Source of the DNA: Ophioderma brevispina
Lineage: Eukaryota > Echinodermata > Ophiuroidea > Amphilepidida > Ophiodermatidae
Assembly (NCBI GenBank): GCA_023653785.1
Contig: JAMKCH010049109.1
Coordinates: 1-64,000 of the forward strand
Reading direction: 5' to 3'
Length of the DNA stretch: 64,000 bases
How positions within the stretch are numbered: position 1 is the first letter of the stretch; every line of letters starts with the position of its first letter. Made by a program: the position numbers and the translations under genes. Below, piece after piece: positions 50,478 through 62,215 of this stretch. Under the pieces are notes generated by a model, which did not search any database, had not been told where the DNA came from, and saw only the letters and a list, made by a program, of their open reading frames with translations.

Positions 50478-51450
50478 TTAACAATGTTGATTTTGTAAAA
50501 TTTTGATTCATGACCGAATCTATAGTAAAGTTACCTATTACTCTATCACCTGAGCCACAGAGTAATGGAGTATTGATTGATTTATTTCTCATTTGACCCC
50601 ATCAGGGTAACAGAGAATATGAGTTTCAATTGTTTACCAAATAGAACAATATATAATGTTGCGGCAAAGCAACAATACAATGCAATAATATTAATATAAA
50701 AATAGTGATCAGCCACAACATGGGGGTTATAAAAAGTAAACTTATATGTACAACTATACAATGTTTAAAGAAAATTACCCGCTTTTAAACTTGGACATGA
50801 TGATTTTTGTGAAAATAGCTAAATTTTTCAGCACCAGAAATTGATCACAGAGTTAAAAAGTTTAAACATTGTTAAAGTGTTGGGATTGTTAGCATGGATG
50901 AATATATTTTTGTCTACCTTTTTTGAAAGCGTTGCATTCAAACAATCAGATATATCAGATTTGCATAACTTGCAGTTACTGGTATTTTCATTAACGTTTA
51001 GTTGGTTTTTATCATATATATTATGTGAGTAGCCTGGTAGGTTACTATTACTACATCTAAATCTACATCTATGTTTTTTTATCAATGTCATCAATTCTAG
51101 TTTCAAATATTGTTTTGAATTTTTGTTCATCAATGCCGAGTCTCTGCTTAATCCACAGTACACCAAATCCACCATTGTTCAGAATCGTTTTAATTTTGCA
51201 ATCCCTTTTGAAGAAAAGATGCTCTCGTTTTCATGAAGAAATCTGATCAAACTATAAAGGCGATAAGTTAGTTTGTTCTGACTGTCAGAGATGATTTTAA
51301 TCCAAAAATGTATCATTCTTTTAGTTATTATGTTATTTATATCCAATTTATTTACCTCACCATAGAGCGTGCATTTCAAGGTATGTTTGCTAACATTTAA
51401 AACACGCCGGAGAAAATTTCTGTAAAAGATCTCAACTTGATTGAGTTTCT
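50089..51450 (+). repeat. 1.38 kb direct tandem duplication, copy 1
   Basis: Begins at attgcgtctaccatcaaaac inside the left arm of the MITE and ends at ttgagtttct inside an RT relic, just before an A-run. Contains the MITE right half and a second RT tail (51448-50828, minus). Confidence 0.9.
50828..51448 (-). pseudogene. Duplicated RT C-terminal tail (truncated)
   Basis: Minus-strand reading is nearly identical to 52206-52830, including KCTLYGEVNKLDINN and the cysteine-pair block CKLCKSDISDCL. It lacks everything upstream of the duplication breakpoint, so it is a tail only. The differences from the other copy are few and are substitutions. Confidence 0.75.
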
Positions 51451-51471
51451 AAAAAAAAAAAAAAAAAAAAA
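51451..51471 (+). repeat. A21 run at tandem-duplication junction
   Basis: Twenty-one A residues lie exactly between the end of copy 1 (ttgagtttct) and the start of copy 2 (attgcgtcta). The run is absent from both outer boundaries of the duplication. Confidence 0.9.
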
Positions 51472-52828
51472 TTGCGTCTACCATCAAAACCGCAAGTTTG
51501 TTTCCCACGGTACTTGATGGGGTGTATGTGCAAGTGCCAGGCTCTCATATCAAGTAGAGAACACAATACACATGAATCGGAACAACCACCTTTAAAGGTG
51601 GGTGTTCGGATTTTATGTGTATCACATTCTGTACTTGATATGAGAGCTTGGCACCTGCATACACTTACCATCAAGTATCGTGGGAAACGAACTCGCGGTT
51701 TTGATAATAGAAGCGATAATGCACATTGCAAGGCCCTATTCACTACTGTGCTAATATTGATGGTTACCCACTAAAACGGCGGTTTTTCGTTTATATCTTT
51801 GCAAAGAAGTGGATACTACTTCCGGGTAAATTAGGGGGGTCCCAGAGGCGATCGGAACAAGCAACAAGTTGATTTTGTAAAATTTTGATTCATGACCGAA
51901 TCTATCGTAAGCTTACCTATTACACTAATCACCTGCTCCACACTGAGTAATGAGTATTGATTGATTTATTTCTCATTTGACCCCGTCAAGGGTAACAGTG
52001 TATACAGAGTCAAGTACAAATATAAACAATATATAATGTTGCGGCAAAGCAACAATACAATGCAATAAATATTAACATAAAAAGAGGATAAGCACACATG
52101 TGGTATATAAAAAGTAAACTTATATGTACAACTATACAATGTTTAAAGAAAATTATCCGCTTTTACACTTGGACATGATGATTTTTGTGAAAATAGCTAA
52201 ATTTTTCAGCACCAGAAATTGATCACAGAGTTAAAAAGTTTAAACATTGTTAAAGTGTTGGGATTGTTAGCATGGATGGATATATTTTTGTCTACCTTTT
52301 TTGAAAGCGTTGCATGCAAACAATCAGATATATCAGATTTGCATAACTTGCAGTTACTGGTATTTTCATTAACGTTTAGTTGGTTTTTATCATATATATT
52401 ATGTGAGTAGCCTGGTAGGTTACTATTACTACATCTAAATCTACATCTATGTTTTTTTATCAATGTCATCAATTCTAGTTTCAAATATTGTTTTGAATTT
52501 TTGTTCATCAATGTCGAGTCTCTGCTTAATTCACAGTACACCAAATCCACTATTGTTCAGAATCGTTTTAATTTTGCAATCCCTTTTGAAGAAAAGATGC
52601 TCTCGTTTTCATGAAGAAATCTGATCAAACTATAAAGGCGATAAGTTAGTTTGTTCTGACTGTCAGAGATGATTTTAATCCAAAAATGTATCATTCTTTT
52701 AGTTATTATGTTATTTATATCCAATTTATTTACCTCACCATAGAGCGTGCATTTCAAGGTATGTTTGCTAACATTTAAAACACGCCGGAGAAAATTTCTG
52801 TAAAAGATCTCAACTTGATTGAGTTTCT
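51471..52828 (+). repeat. 1.38 kb direct tandem duplication, copy 2
   Basis: Starts within MITE arm sequence and ends at ttgagtttct, where the RT relic continues without a break into 52829 and beyond. The right MITE end here has lost its TTAA (ggaacaagca joined to acaagttg). Confidence 0.9.
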
Positions 52829-54500
52829 CGAATCCCCAAACTTCCCCAGACATACAGCTTGTTAATACCTTACATGGCTTTTTTTCTTGGACACCCTTTT
52901 CTTATTGCTTGAATTAAAAGGTCCCACTGTAGTTGAAAGTGTACCCAAGTAGGTATACTCTCATCCAGGATTTCTTAATTTGTCTGTACCAATTGGAAAC
53001 TTGATTTGAGTCTAGTTTTTCCTCTAAAAGAGATAACAATTTTTGTTTTGCTCGAGTTAACTTTTAAATGCCAAATGTTGCAATAATCGTGTAAAGCAAA
53101 GCATTTTGACCTTTTTTGCAGTTCACTTGGGTTTTCAGCAAGAATTATAGTATCATCAGCATATAAAAGAACGTATAATCGAAGAAAATTTTCAATGTCA
53201 TCATCACTAAGAAAGTTAGTAATGTCCTGAGAAATAGATTCAAGACCATTATAATATTTACTTAAGTGATGCTCAAAATCATTCAAGAATACGGCAAAGA
53301 GTAAGGGAAGAGATTATCACCTTGTCTGACTCCTACCGAGCATGATGCAATTGAATTTAATAGCGTACTTAGTATTTATCTTATACGTGATTTTGCATTA
53401 TTATACGTATTGCCCTAAAGACTTTACCATTGATACCACAGTCTATAAGTTTGACCATAAATCTGATCTATTGATAAGGTCAGAAAGCACAAAAAAAGTT
53501 TTTTGGTTTTTTTTTTGCGTTTACTACGATAAATTTCTATGAGAGTATGCAAAACAAAAACATGATTAAGAGTAGAGAAATTAGATCTAAAACCAGCTTT
53601 GTAAGTCTCTATTAATGACCGCTGTAAATAATTTACCCACACAGCTAAGAAGAGTTATTCCGCGGTAATTGTTTGGGTCATCTACTGGTCCTTTGTTTCT
53701 GTAAATAGGGGTTATGTCCCCTAAACACCAGCGTTCTACGGATAATCCCAGAATCGAAAATTACGTTGAAGAAGTCAACTAACACGAAAACTGCTTGATC
53801 AGGGCAAAACTTTAGAAACTCGTTTAAAATATCATCAGGTCCGCAAGACTTTCCATTTTTAAGGATTTTACAATTTCTACAACTTCATCATAAGTAATTT
53901 GACCATTAATAAAATCGTTAGAATATTGATTAGCATCATCAGGCAGAGTTTGGGGTTCAGAAGAGATGCCCATATGTGTTAAAAGCGATTCCAGTGAAAC
54001 ACAGCATTATTTGCTTTTGTATTAATTACGTTCCAAAATTTCTGTGGGTCTTTTGATTTTAGCGACCTTAGATCAGAACGAATTTTGTCATAATATATAG
54101 TTCTTTTTGTCTTTTTGATAAACTTCTTATAGGGTCTAAATGCAGTTTTGATAGAATCTTTGTTACCAGTATTCCTAAATCGTTTGTCTATTCTTTGCTC
54201 TGTAATACTCATTTCTTTTTTGGACACATTTTTTATCAAACCAGGGTTTGTTTTGCTTTTTCTTTGCTTTTGCTTTATTACTGACCCCACTAAAAGACTT
54301 GAATCTTAGAAATACCTATCTCAAAAGCTGGTAACTTGAACACATTGCAAATATCATTGTAAATATCATCAATACACTGTTGAGAGATGTTTTCCTTATC
54401 ATTGCATAACATTATCTTTTCTATAATAGCATCAATATCATCGATTTTGAAGTGGTTTTTGTAATCCTCCGAGAGGTGACGGTTCCATTTTGTAAACAAA
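52206..54500 (-). pseudogene. Decayed non-LTR retrotransposon ORF2 (RT)
   Basis: On the minus strand, from 54500 downward: a charged linker segment (54499-53979); a GKSCGPDD-like RT block spread over frames near 53850; GVRQGDN and FPLLFAVFLNDFEHHL near 53325-53275; the catalytic LLYADDTIILAENPSEL block near 53170; WHLKVNSSKTKIVI near 53050; and the thumb and C-terminus down to 52206, with a CKLCKSDISDCL cysteine-pair block. Frames shift several times. No endonuclease is seen upstream of 54500. The clade looks CR1/L2-like but was not assigned. It is not the family at 4.5-11 kb. Confidence 0.8.
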
Positions 54501-55869
54501 CATTAGTATGATCTTTGTCATAACATGTAGCACTTTCAGAATTCGAAGCTGCTACATCTGCCGTAGTTATCATGTAAGTGGATTTGTTTGTTAGTGAGGA
54601 TAACCAATTTGTTTTCAGTGCTAAAAACTTACATTATTCGAGTTTTTGGTGGGGTTGTTTTTGTTTGTTTTTAGCCACTATTAGTGATTCTCCCGAAAAA
54701 AGTCAAAATATTTGAAATGTGCAGGAATAGCTTAAAAGTGAAGGATATGTCTGTAGAATTCTCTTGAGTTTTTTTTACAACTGAAAAATGACAGAAAAAA
54801 GAATAGCAGTGTTCAAAGATATGCATTTCCATATCCGATTTTGTTCTTATTAGGTTGCTTTTGGGCAACCTATAAATAAATAATATATAAATATATAAAT
54901 ATTTTACAAAAATTCACTCAAACATTTAATTTTTACAATATTTTGCAACATTTTCACCCACAGATCCGCCATTTCTTTTTAAATTGAGCAAATTGGTCAT
55001 CCAAATCAGCACTATTTAAGGGCAGTTTGGGTTTCTGTCACCGAATGCCCCTACATTTCATATGCGAGTTCCCTGACTCCTTCTCTGGCATTAACTTCTA
55101 TCCTGTTTGTCCTGTTTTATCCTATCTTGTCCGTCTCGCTGTCATATGTGTGTCTGTATCTGTTGTCTATCCACTAGGCTGTCTGTCTAGCTCTTTGTCT
55201 TGCTCTCTCCAGGACCTCTCTCTTCCCACTACGGATGGGTTTAAGCAAAACCTAAGCTGGCAAGGAGTACTTTAATTTTATCTTCTTCACTTCCCATTTC
55301 ACAGTTTAGACGCTACAATTATATTAATATCCAATATAGAAGTACTCGTACTACTTCGTATGGGGGTGACTTGTATTCTAATTTGGATATCATTCTCATG
55401 CATGACCACCAAAAATGTACCCTCGTATTCTTACCCGGTAAAAATCAACCTAAACAAGTATTTGGTTTGTTTTTGTTACCCTTAACGAGTAAATTGAGGG
55501 CCTGTTTAAAAATCATCTATAAACAAGTATTTTTTATAGTATGAGTGTGTGTATGTTTGTGTGTGTGTTTGTTGTTGTTGTTTAATAATGTGACTGTAAC
55601 TCTATACCCTAAATATGCTATATCTCATAATGTGCAGTCGGGATAAATTGGGAAGGAATATGTACGAACTTTTTCCAGTATCATATCTATTTGAAAAGAA
55701 GTCAAACTGAGTCATGAGTAATCGACATACCACGCCCTAAACACGCAATTTACTTAGTCAAAACCTAATTTGGTATTTTTGATACCCTAAAATGTCACCT
55801 ATCTCGAAAACGCTATACGCGTTTTTGAACACACGAGTATGGAAGCACTAGGTCTATTTTTCGTCTTAT
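54501..55869. other. No gene recognised
   Basis: A/T-rich; ORFs at 54671-54868 and 55027-55275 have no domain. Nothing supported. Confidence 0.45.
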
Positions 55870-56170
55870 CTCTAGATAACAAGCAAGCCTAAACCTAGGA
55901 TAGCAAATGGGTTAGGGTTTGTTATCCTAGGTTTAGATTGTAGACTCAAGATAAGGCTCCTCATCTTGGGTTAACGGCGTTACACTATAGGTTAAGGTTT
56001 GTTATCTGGGTTTAGCTTTGCTAAAATGCCTTATCCTGGGTTTACAGTCTTATCAGGGGATTACGTTTACTATCTGGGGTCTTGATCTATTATCCTTCTA
56101 GATAAGGACTAAAGGAGCCTTATCTTGGGTTTCCAGAGCAAAACTTGGTCCCAGATAACGAATTGTAAAC
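55870..56170. repeat. Cluster of GATAA/TTATC and GGGTTTA motifs
   Basis: About a dozen TTATC or GATAA occurrences, interleaved with ggtttag/gggttta/ctaaacc variants, without a constant period. It could be a degenerate satellite or an inverted-repeat remnant. Confidence 0.5.
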
Positions 56171-56204
56171 CCAATAGAGCGGGAACACGGACCTAGGTCA
56201 AATA

Positions 56205-57085
56205 TCATCGTTCAAGCCCCACTACATCTAAGCTTTGACACCTTTGGTAGTTTAGTATGGACCCTCCATATCAATGCAAGGTAGTTAGTGGTCTGAAATT
56301 GTAGTGTCACTTTTCCAATAGGGGCCAATTTAAGGTTACCCAAGGGTCAAACTTTTAAAATGCTCCAAACATGTTGAAAAGCTTATCATATTGTCCGTCT
56401 AGTCAGGATTCCAAATATGTAGAGTTTGTACCATCTATGACAATTGGTATTGGAGTTAAAATTGGCTACAATTGTAAAAAGGTCAATTTCTATTTGTACA
56501 GGGTTCAAAATCAGACGCTCCAATTTTGGTAAAAAATGAAAAAAAAAGGTCATCAAGCTTAATGTGTCAAAATAAGGAATAGTTTGTAGCATCTGCAATG
56601 CATAGTTATCATGTTATGTGACAAAATAGGCCACAGGGCAACATAATCCAATTAGCATTGGACCTTCTTTGACCTTTATCTATGTAAGTAAAACTATACC
56701 TTTTAGGAGTTTCCTGTGGGAGTCCTCTTTCCTCAGGCAATTATTTGCAAGTATATAAAATATAATCAGAACAATTTACAATGTTGACCTCTGTACAAAT
56801 TGAGATTGACCTTTTTTACCATTGTAGTCCTTTTACCCTATAACTCCAAAATCAATTGTAGTAATTGGTACAAACTATACATTTTTGGAATCCTTATGAC
56901 TAGACGGACAATATGGACATTTTTCAAACATGTTTAGAGTAGTTTTACCCCTGTGTAACCTTTAATTAGCCCCTATTGAAAAAGTGACACCACAATTTGA
57001 GACCAGCTACCTTGCATTGATATAGAGGGTCCTATTTAACTAGCAAAGGTGTCAAACCTTAGATGTAGGCGGGTATGAACGAAGG
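56205..57085. repeat. Foldback element, ~0.3 kb arms
   Basis: The left arm (about 56205-56515) is the reverse complement of the right arm (about 56790-57085). Shared blocks: ctaag(c)tttgacaccttt, ccctccatatcaatgcaagg, gtgtcac, aataggggc, tgtccgtctagtca, ggattcc, ggtcaat. The centre is about 280 bases with no coding similarity. Confidence 0.8.
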
Positions 57086-57301
57086 ACCCTACAATGTATG
57101 ATATTCTGCTCCTGCGCGCTACAACATAACGAATCGTAAACGCGAGATGATTAGGCTTTAGGATTACGCTCATTATATAGGGATAAGACGAAAATGAGAC
57201 ATGTCCTCTTTGGAACACAAGTAACCTCCTACCCCACCCACCCCGGCAAAATCATATTTGATTGTAAATATTACATGAACATCCATCGGCACACACACTC
57301 T

Positions 57302-57492
57302 AAATCTCTGGGATTTAAAAATAAATCCTTTAGGATTGTAGTTAGTGACCAATCAAAATAGATTTAAAATTAAATCCCATTTGCCTTAGATTCAATCATA
57401 TTAGATTTGAATTCAAATCTAATATGAAATCATAACATTGGTTGGTCACTAACTACAATCTTAAGGATTAACTTTTAAATCCCTGAAATTTA
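57302..57492. repeat. ~190-bp foldback MITE with internal 32-bp perfect palindrome
   Basis: The arms 57303-57355 and 57440-57491 are inverted copies: aatcctttaggattgtagtt..gtgacc on the left and ggtcactaactacaatcttaaggatt on the right. Between them lies a perfect 32-base palindrome (57396-57427) centred on gatttgaattcaaatc. The element ends about 90 bases from the ATOH8 splice donor and would sit in its intron. Confidence 0.85.
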
Positions 57493-57582
57493 AAGTGCAC
57501 TTGAGCTATTTGGGTTAACCTCGGCCTCACCCTCCTCTAGCTACCCCCCACCGGAAAATTTATTTTTCTAAATTAATAAATA

Positions 57583-57588
57583 ACTTAC
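57583..57588 (-). other. 5' splice donor of ATOH8-like exon 1
   Basis: The minus strand reads cggaag|gtaagt, a consensus GT donor. It follows codon 300 in phase 0, directly after the conserved GRSKRRK end of the family's C-terminal region. Reading through adds six residues (VSYLLI) and a stop, best explained as intron sequence. Confidence 0.85.
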
Positions 57589-58488
57589 CTTCCGTCTTTT
57601 TGATCTGCCTTCAGACTGTAGTGTCTTTGTACACATATCTACACAGTCAGCGAAACTTATTTGACTCTGATCAGGAGTATAGTCTTTATCGGCCAATCTT
57701 GCTAAGGCTAAAATATAACTGCACGCAATGCGTAAAATTGCAAGTTTGGACAGTTTTTGGTTGTGTGAATATGACGGTACAGCACGCCTCAGGCCCTCAA
57801 AAGCTGCACTTATGGTGTGAACACGGTTTCTTTCCCTTGCATTGGCCACGATGCGCCGAGACCTGCTTAGGTTCTTATAAGACCGTTGAGTCTTTTTTGA
57901 GCCTCGACCAGAGGGGGTTCGGACACCGTGGTCCCCGTCGTCACTTGTGGGTGACCCGTGTGACCCGCCGCTTATGGACTCGTGTAGACCAATGTCTATA
58001 TCTTCATCTTCATTATCATGAGTGTGAAATTGAAATGGATCTTCCTCGTGTCCTTGAGAAGGTGATATAGGACGAAAATTATTACGATTGGTAATAAGGT
58101 CCGTTTCTTCGTCTGATTCTATATACTCCAATCCCTGTTGGGTACCACCACTACGGCCAATTTGGTGACCCGTTACGCCCACCTCAGGTTCGATGACATT
58201 CTCATCTAGCTCTTCTTTAACATGTGGCATGACTACTGTGATGTTACTTATTCGCTTTGGTTCCCGCTGCTTACGTTTATGTTTTCTGGATTGCGCTTGA
58301 GATTCGTTATGTAGATGATGTTCCAGATTATCCTCCACATGAGACGTTGACTGCGAATACCCTTTATTTAAAGAGCGAGTATTCTCACACAATTTACCAC
58401 CAGCGGTAGGGCTAATCTCACCCGCTGTTCGCCCCTGACTGCTCGCCTGTTGTTGTGTACAGGTGCCCAACTTATCCGCATTGGCCAT
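57589..58488 (-). CDS. ATOH8: ATOH8/Net-family bHLH transcription factor, first coding exon
   Basis: Nuclear DNA-binding regulator of the Atonal superfamily; family members bind E-boxes as dimers and act in developmental cell-fate control. The exon encodes 300 residues. A low-complexity N-terminal region (1-200) has a basic KHKRKQREPKR patch at 69-79 (possible nuclear signal) and acidic stretches at 122-130 and 147-163. The bHLH follows: basic region RRIVANARERNRV 211-223, helix 1 to about 236, loop with SYSHNQKLS, helix 2 to about 264. The ATOH8-specific tail DYTPDQSQISFADCVDMCTKTLQSEGR runs from 269. ANARERNR and KLAILRIACSYI make the Atonal/Net assignment firm, and the tail separates it from other Atonal proteins. 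The start ATG has G at -3 and +4. The coding frame is intact, unlike everything else in the window. The terminal exon was not found; in vertebrate ATOH8 it adds only a few residues. Confidence 0.93.
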
Positions 58489-60047
58489 AACCCCGAAGGA
58501 GTTTTAGCTCGACTTGTCTTGACCAGACAGATTCCAAGACGACAGCCTAAGCTTGATGCAGAAAACCTGTAAACTGATCTCTGAATGAAAGCTGAATAAA
58601 TACAGTTCACACAATTCCACGCCGACCGACCGACAGCACTGCTGTTTGATAGAACTATAGCCACTTTGATATATCAGCCTGCTAGCTGCTATCTAGCCTA
58701 CCTACCCAGTCTAGTTATTATTAATAGACAAGCGCAGAAATTGGCTAGGGTTTAGTAGCTGTCAACCACTCCAGATGTTCAGCGTTCAAGAATTCATAAT
58801 ATCACGCCTGTAATGCATAGTATGCACGGAATATAATCACATTGCGATTGCGATCAAGGCGTTATGTAAACCCTGGGTAAAATGATCACCGCACTGGCGT
58901 GCTAATATCGGAAAAACATATCCAAGATATGTGAGCGACCTATAGTATAGCGAGACAGTTGGGTTTGACAGAATTTCAATCCTGGAATTCAATGTATAAG
59001 ACAAAAGCAAAGTTATAGCGATGCTGATTTCAAAATATTTCCCGTTGACCAGAAATGTATCAATCCTTGATAGTAAGTATTTAATTTGGCAATTTCAATT
59101 TGGCTATAGTTCATCCAAGCTAATTCTTACAGCATTTATCATGCATGTTTATCGAGTGAGATCTGCCACGAATTAAAACAGCCAGTCTATCTATCCAAGG
59201 TTTGGCTGAAATCTCCCTCAGGCCGAACAGTTAAAATTAATGTGCATCGCGCAACCTGTCTACTACACATCAATTCCTCTTCCTCCTTATACATTTTCAT
59301 CCGCCTCACTGAGCGCGAGATAATTTTTCATCCGCATCCCCAAGAAAGCGTCTCATCCCACCACCGCGCCAGATGTCATATCCGAGGGCACAGCCGTGTG
59401 TTGTATTTAATAGCAAGAAATAATCCAGCCAGGCCCTGCCTCTATTATCATGATTGTATCACCCCGAATCTTGTCGCATCAACGTTTGACTGTGATTACC
59501 ATTAACCTCTCTGCATCTGTAATTGATATACATGCAATCGCATTCCTAATAAAACCAGGGGCGGTTATTTGTAATTTGCATGATATCAGGCCTTGACAAG
59601 TATAAGTTACAGACGTACAGTTTTCCTAAAAATTATAAGGGTATATCGTTTTGATGTGAATCATGAAAAGAAGAACTTGACGGTTGCGCACATAATTGGT
59701 TTAATGCCTAAAGCCACCTGTGCCCAGCCTCGACCAGCGAGGCAACTAGCAAGCTGGCATGCACGCAATCAAACCAACCTAGCTAGCCTGCACAATGCCA
59801 GCCAATATCGCCACACAATATTTGCTGTGTATAGAATAAACACGGCCTGCTTGCCTGCCAAGGGCCCTTGCAAAGCTTTCCACAATTATTGCTAACTGCA
59901 ACAGCAGCAGCGACGTGGCCACATAGCCTTCTATATGCTGATTTAACACATCGATATGGTCACCTAACCTTTTATATCCTGATTTCATGCTTTCAATAAA
60001 TTCAATTTACATTTCAGGATAATTTGACTTTTTTTTTTCTTTTTTCT
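58489..60047. other. 5' flank of ATOH8-like gene; no second gene recognised
   Basis: Sequence upstream of the start codon should hold the 5' UTR and promoter. I see no convincing TATA box or initiator that I would commit to. The ORFs at 59242-59505 and 59593-59895 have no domain. This is among the least repetitive stretches in the window, consistent with regulatory DNA, but that is inference. Confidence 0.5.
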
Positions 60048-60140
60048 CATATATATATATATATATATAGATATATATATATATATTATATATATATATA
60101 TATAATATATATATATATATAGATATATATATATATATAC
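60048..60140. repeat. (TA)n microsatellite
   Basis: Interrupted tatata runs, about 95 bases. Confidence 0.95.
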
Positions 60141-60477
60141 ACAATATATACTGTAATAGGTTTTACAAATTCTAGTTAGATGTTTAAATGCTATAACCGG
60201 TAAGCTATCTAAACACATTTTTTATCTTTTAAATCCTAGACGTTAAGCTATCTAAACACAAGTTTGTCAAGAATTTCGAATCACTATAACACTATTTGTA
60301 CAAAGGTGTTTGTAGTAAAATTGTCAAAATATTAGAACTTCCAGATTATAAGGCTTAGCATTGATTTTGTGACCTTTTCTTACTTTCACGGATAACGAAA
60401 TAAACAGAAGACATCACATCATCGACCCGTGAAAGCATTTAACTATTTAGCCATCTTAATATACCCAGCCACCCACC

Positions 60478-60552
60478 CAACACACACAAACACACACGCA
60501 CACATACTCGAGCATACACACACACATGCACGCACACACGTACACACACGTT
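60478..60552 (+). repeat. (CA)n-rich microsatellite
   Basis: Imperfect acacac/cgcaca repeats. Between 60141 and 60477 no gene is recognised. Confidence 0.9.
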
Positions 60553-60699
60553 TGTTTTGTTTTGGTTTTGTTTGTTTTTGTTGCCATTTGATTTTGTTGA
60601 TCTTATACCAATTCACAACATTTAAAAAAAATATGTGATATGGATTCTTACAGAGCTGTGTGTGCATTTCAATTTGTACTACGGAGCAATAGCTACTAC

Positions 60700-60850
60700 C
60701 TGATACTACTACATGTACTACTACTACTACTAATACTACTACTGCCGCTGCTGTTATACCTATTGCTGCTACTTCTACTGCTATTGATACTGATGTTTTT
60801 AGCACTACCACTGCCCCCGCCGCAGCCACCACCACCACCACTACTCACTG

Positions 60851-60882
<32 letters not shown>

Positions 60883-60913
60883 ACTACTACTTCTACTACT
60901 GCTACTGCTACTG

Positions 60914-60945
<32 letters not shown>

Positions 60946-61070
60946 GCTGCTGGTGGTACTGCTACTGGTACTGCTACGGCTACTGCTTCTGCTGTTGCTA
61001 CTACTACTAGTAGTACTACTAATGCTACTACTACTACTACTGCTATATGACTGCTGCTGCTGCTACTATA
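60700..61070 (+). repeat. (CTA/CTG)n trinucleotide repeat
   Basis: About 370 bases of tac/tgc triplets (ctactactactgctgctg). The 136-residue Thr/Leu-rich plus ORF and the Val-rich minus ORF are repeat translations. Confidence 0.95.
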
Positions 61071-62144
61071 GCCTTGTACAAGGCGCTCTCCAACTCCTTT
61101 CAGGCAGAGCTGCTACTATACTACTTCAACTTACACTGTAAATGTTGAGTTATGAACGTCAAAACTTTTAAAACATATCACATATTAACTCATATTTAGC
61201 GTTTAAACATACACATGTGTTATATATTTATATACACATGTATAGACCTTCATGTGTTTATGTGTATGTTATAAACAGATGGAGATTTACAAGCCTTACA
61301 CATACACACACACACACACCTACACACACATACACTTCTATGTACAAAGCTAATGTGACATTTAAAAAGTGCTACAACTGGATGTTCTGGACTTCAGATT
61401 AACAGTGTACTACTACCACTGAGTTGTACTAATATATATAAATGAACTATTACACCTGCGGGTATTTTAATTCACGTGAATGAAAGCAAACACGCACAAA
61501 CGCATGTCCCACACGCGTACACGTGCGAGCGCACATACAGCTGATTTTAACTTGGTGTTCGTGTAATCTCCAAAAAGCTGCGTGACATGGACTCGCGCAA
61601 TCGGTGGGGACCCCGTATTTGCAAAATAAGTATCGCATCAAGGTGGCTTAACTCCCCTCTGAATGCAACAGATACCGTGTCAATTCGCTGCGATTGCTAT
61701 TAACTTCGAATTTCAAATGATTTATTAATTGGCATGCTTTTATATTTTAATGCATTTATAGAATTTCGCCCTGGGTACCCCCACTGTGGTATTGACAGTT
61801 TTCGTATGCAATAACACGTAAATGGCGATGCCCTTTTCAAACCATCAGTTTTAAGTTATCTCGTTTGACGGCACTGATGAATAAAGTGCCATAGCTTTCG
61901 ATCTGATGTGTCATAACACATCAAAACAGAGAAGGAGGAGGCCAAAAAGTACCCAAGTCGCAATACTGGGATTTGCTTGGGCTTTTTCTTTTGGGTTGTA
62001 ATTGAAGAGGATTTTACAGTTTAGAAATTGCATATTCATAAAAAAAAATTAAAAAAGGCTTTAAGCTTCCTAAAACTCCATGTTAAAACCATGCAGAAGT
62101 AAAACGACCGAACTTTTGATGTTCAATTCGTTTTTCATGTTGAA
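61071..62144. other. No gene recognised
   Basis: Contains a short ACAC run (61298-61335). Nothing else supported. Confidence 0.5.
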
Positions 62145-62215
62145 CCGGACTATAGTGGCTTTCACACCGGACTCTCGGGCTAGGCTAGGCCGGTGTGAAA
62201 GCGACTATAGTCCGG
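62145..62215. repeat. 71-nt hairpin with 26-bp arms
   Basis: The arms 62145-62170 (ccggactatagtggctttca + caccgg) and 62190-62215 are complementary at 25 of 26 positions, around a 19-base loop. A third partial copy of the arm end (atagtccggactcc) follows at about 62225. It could be a small DNA-element remnant or a hairpin RNA template. The sequence alone does not decide. Confidence 0.8.

Noticed and set aside
57600..58070. 156-residue plus-strand ORF
   Set aside because: Antisense shadow of the ATOH8-like exon, with no domain of its own.
60443..61050. ORFs of 132 and 136 residues
   Set aside because: Driven by the CTA/CTG trinucleotide run and the CA tract.
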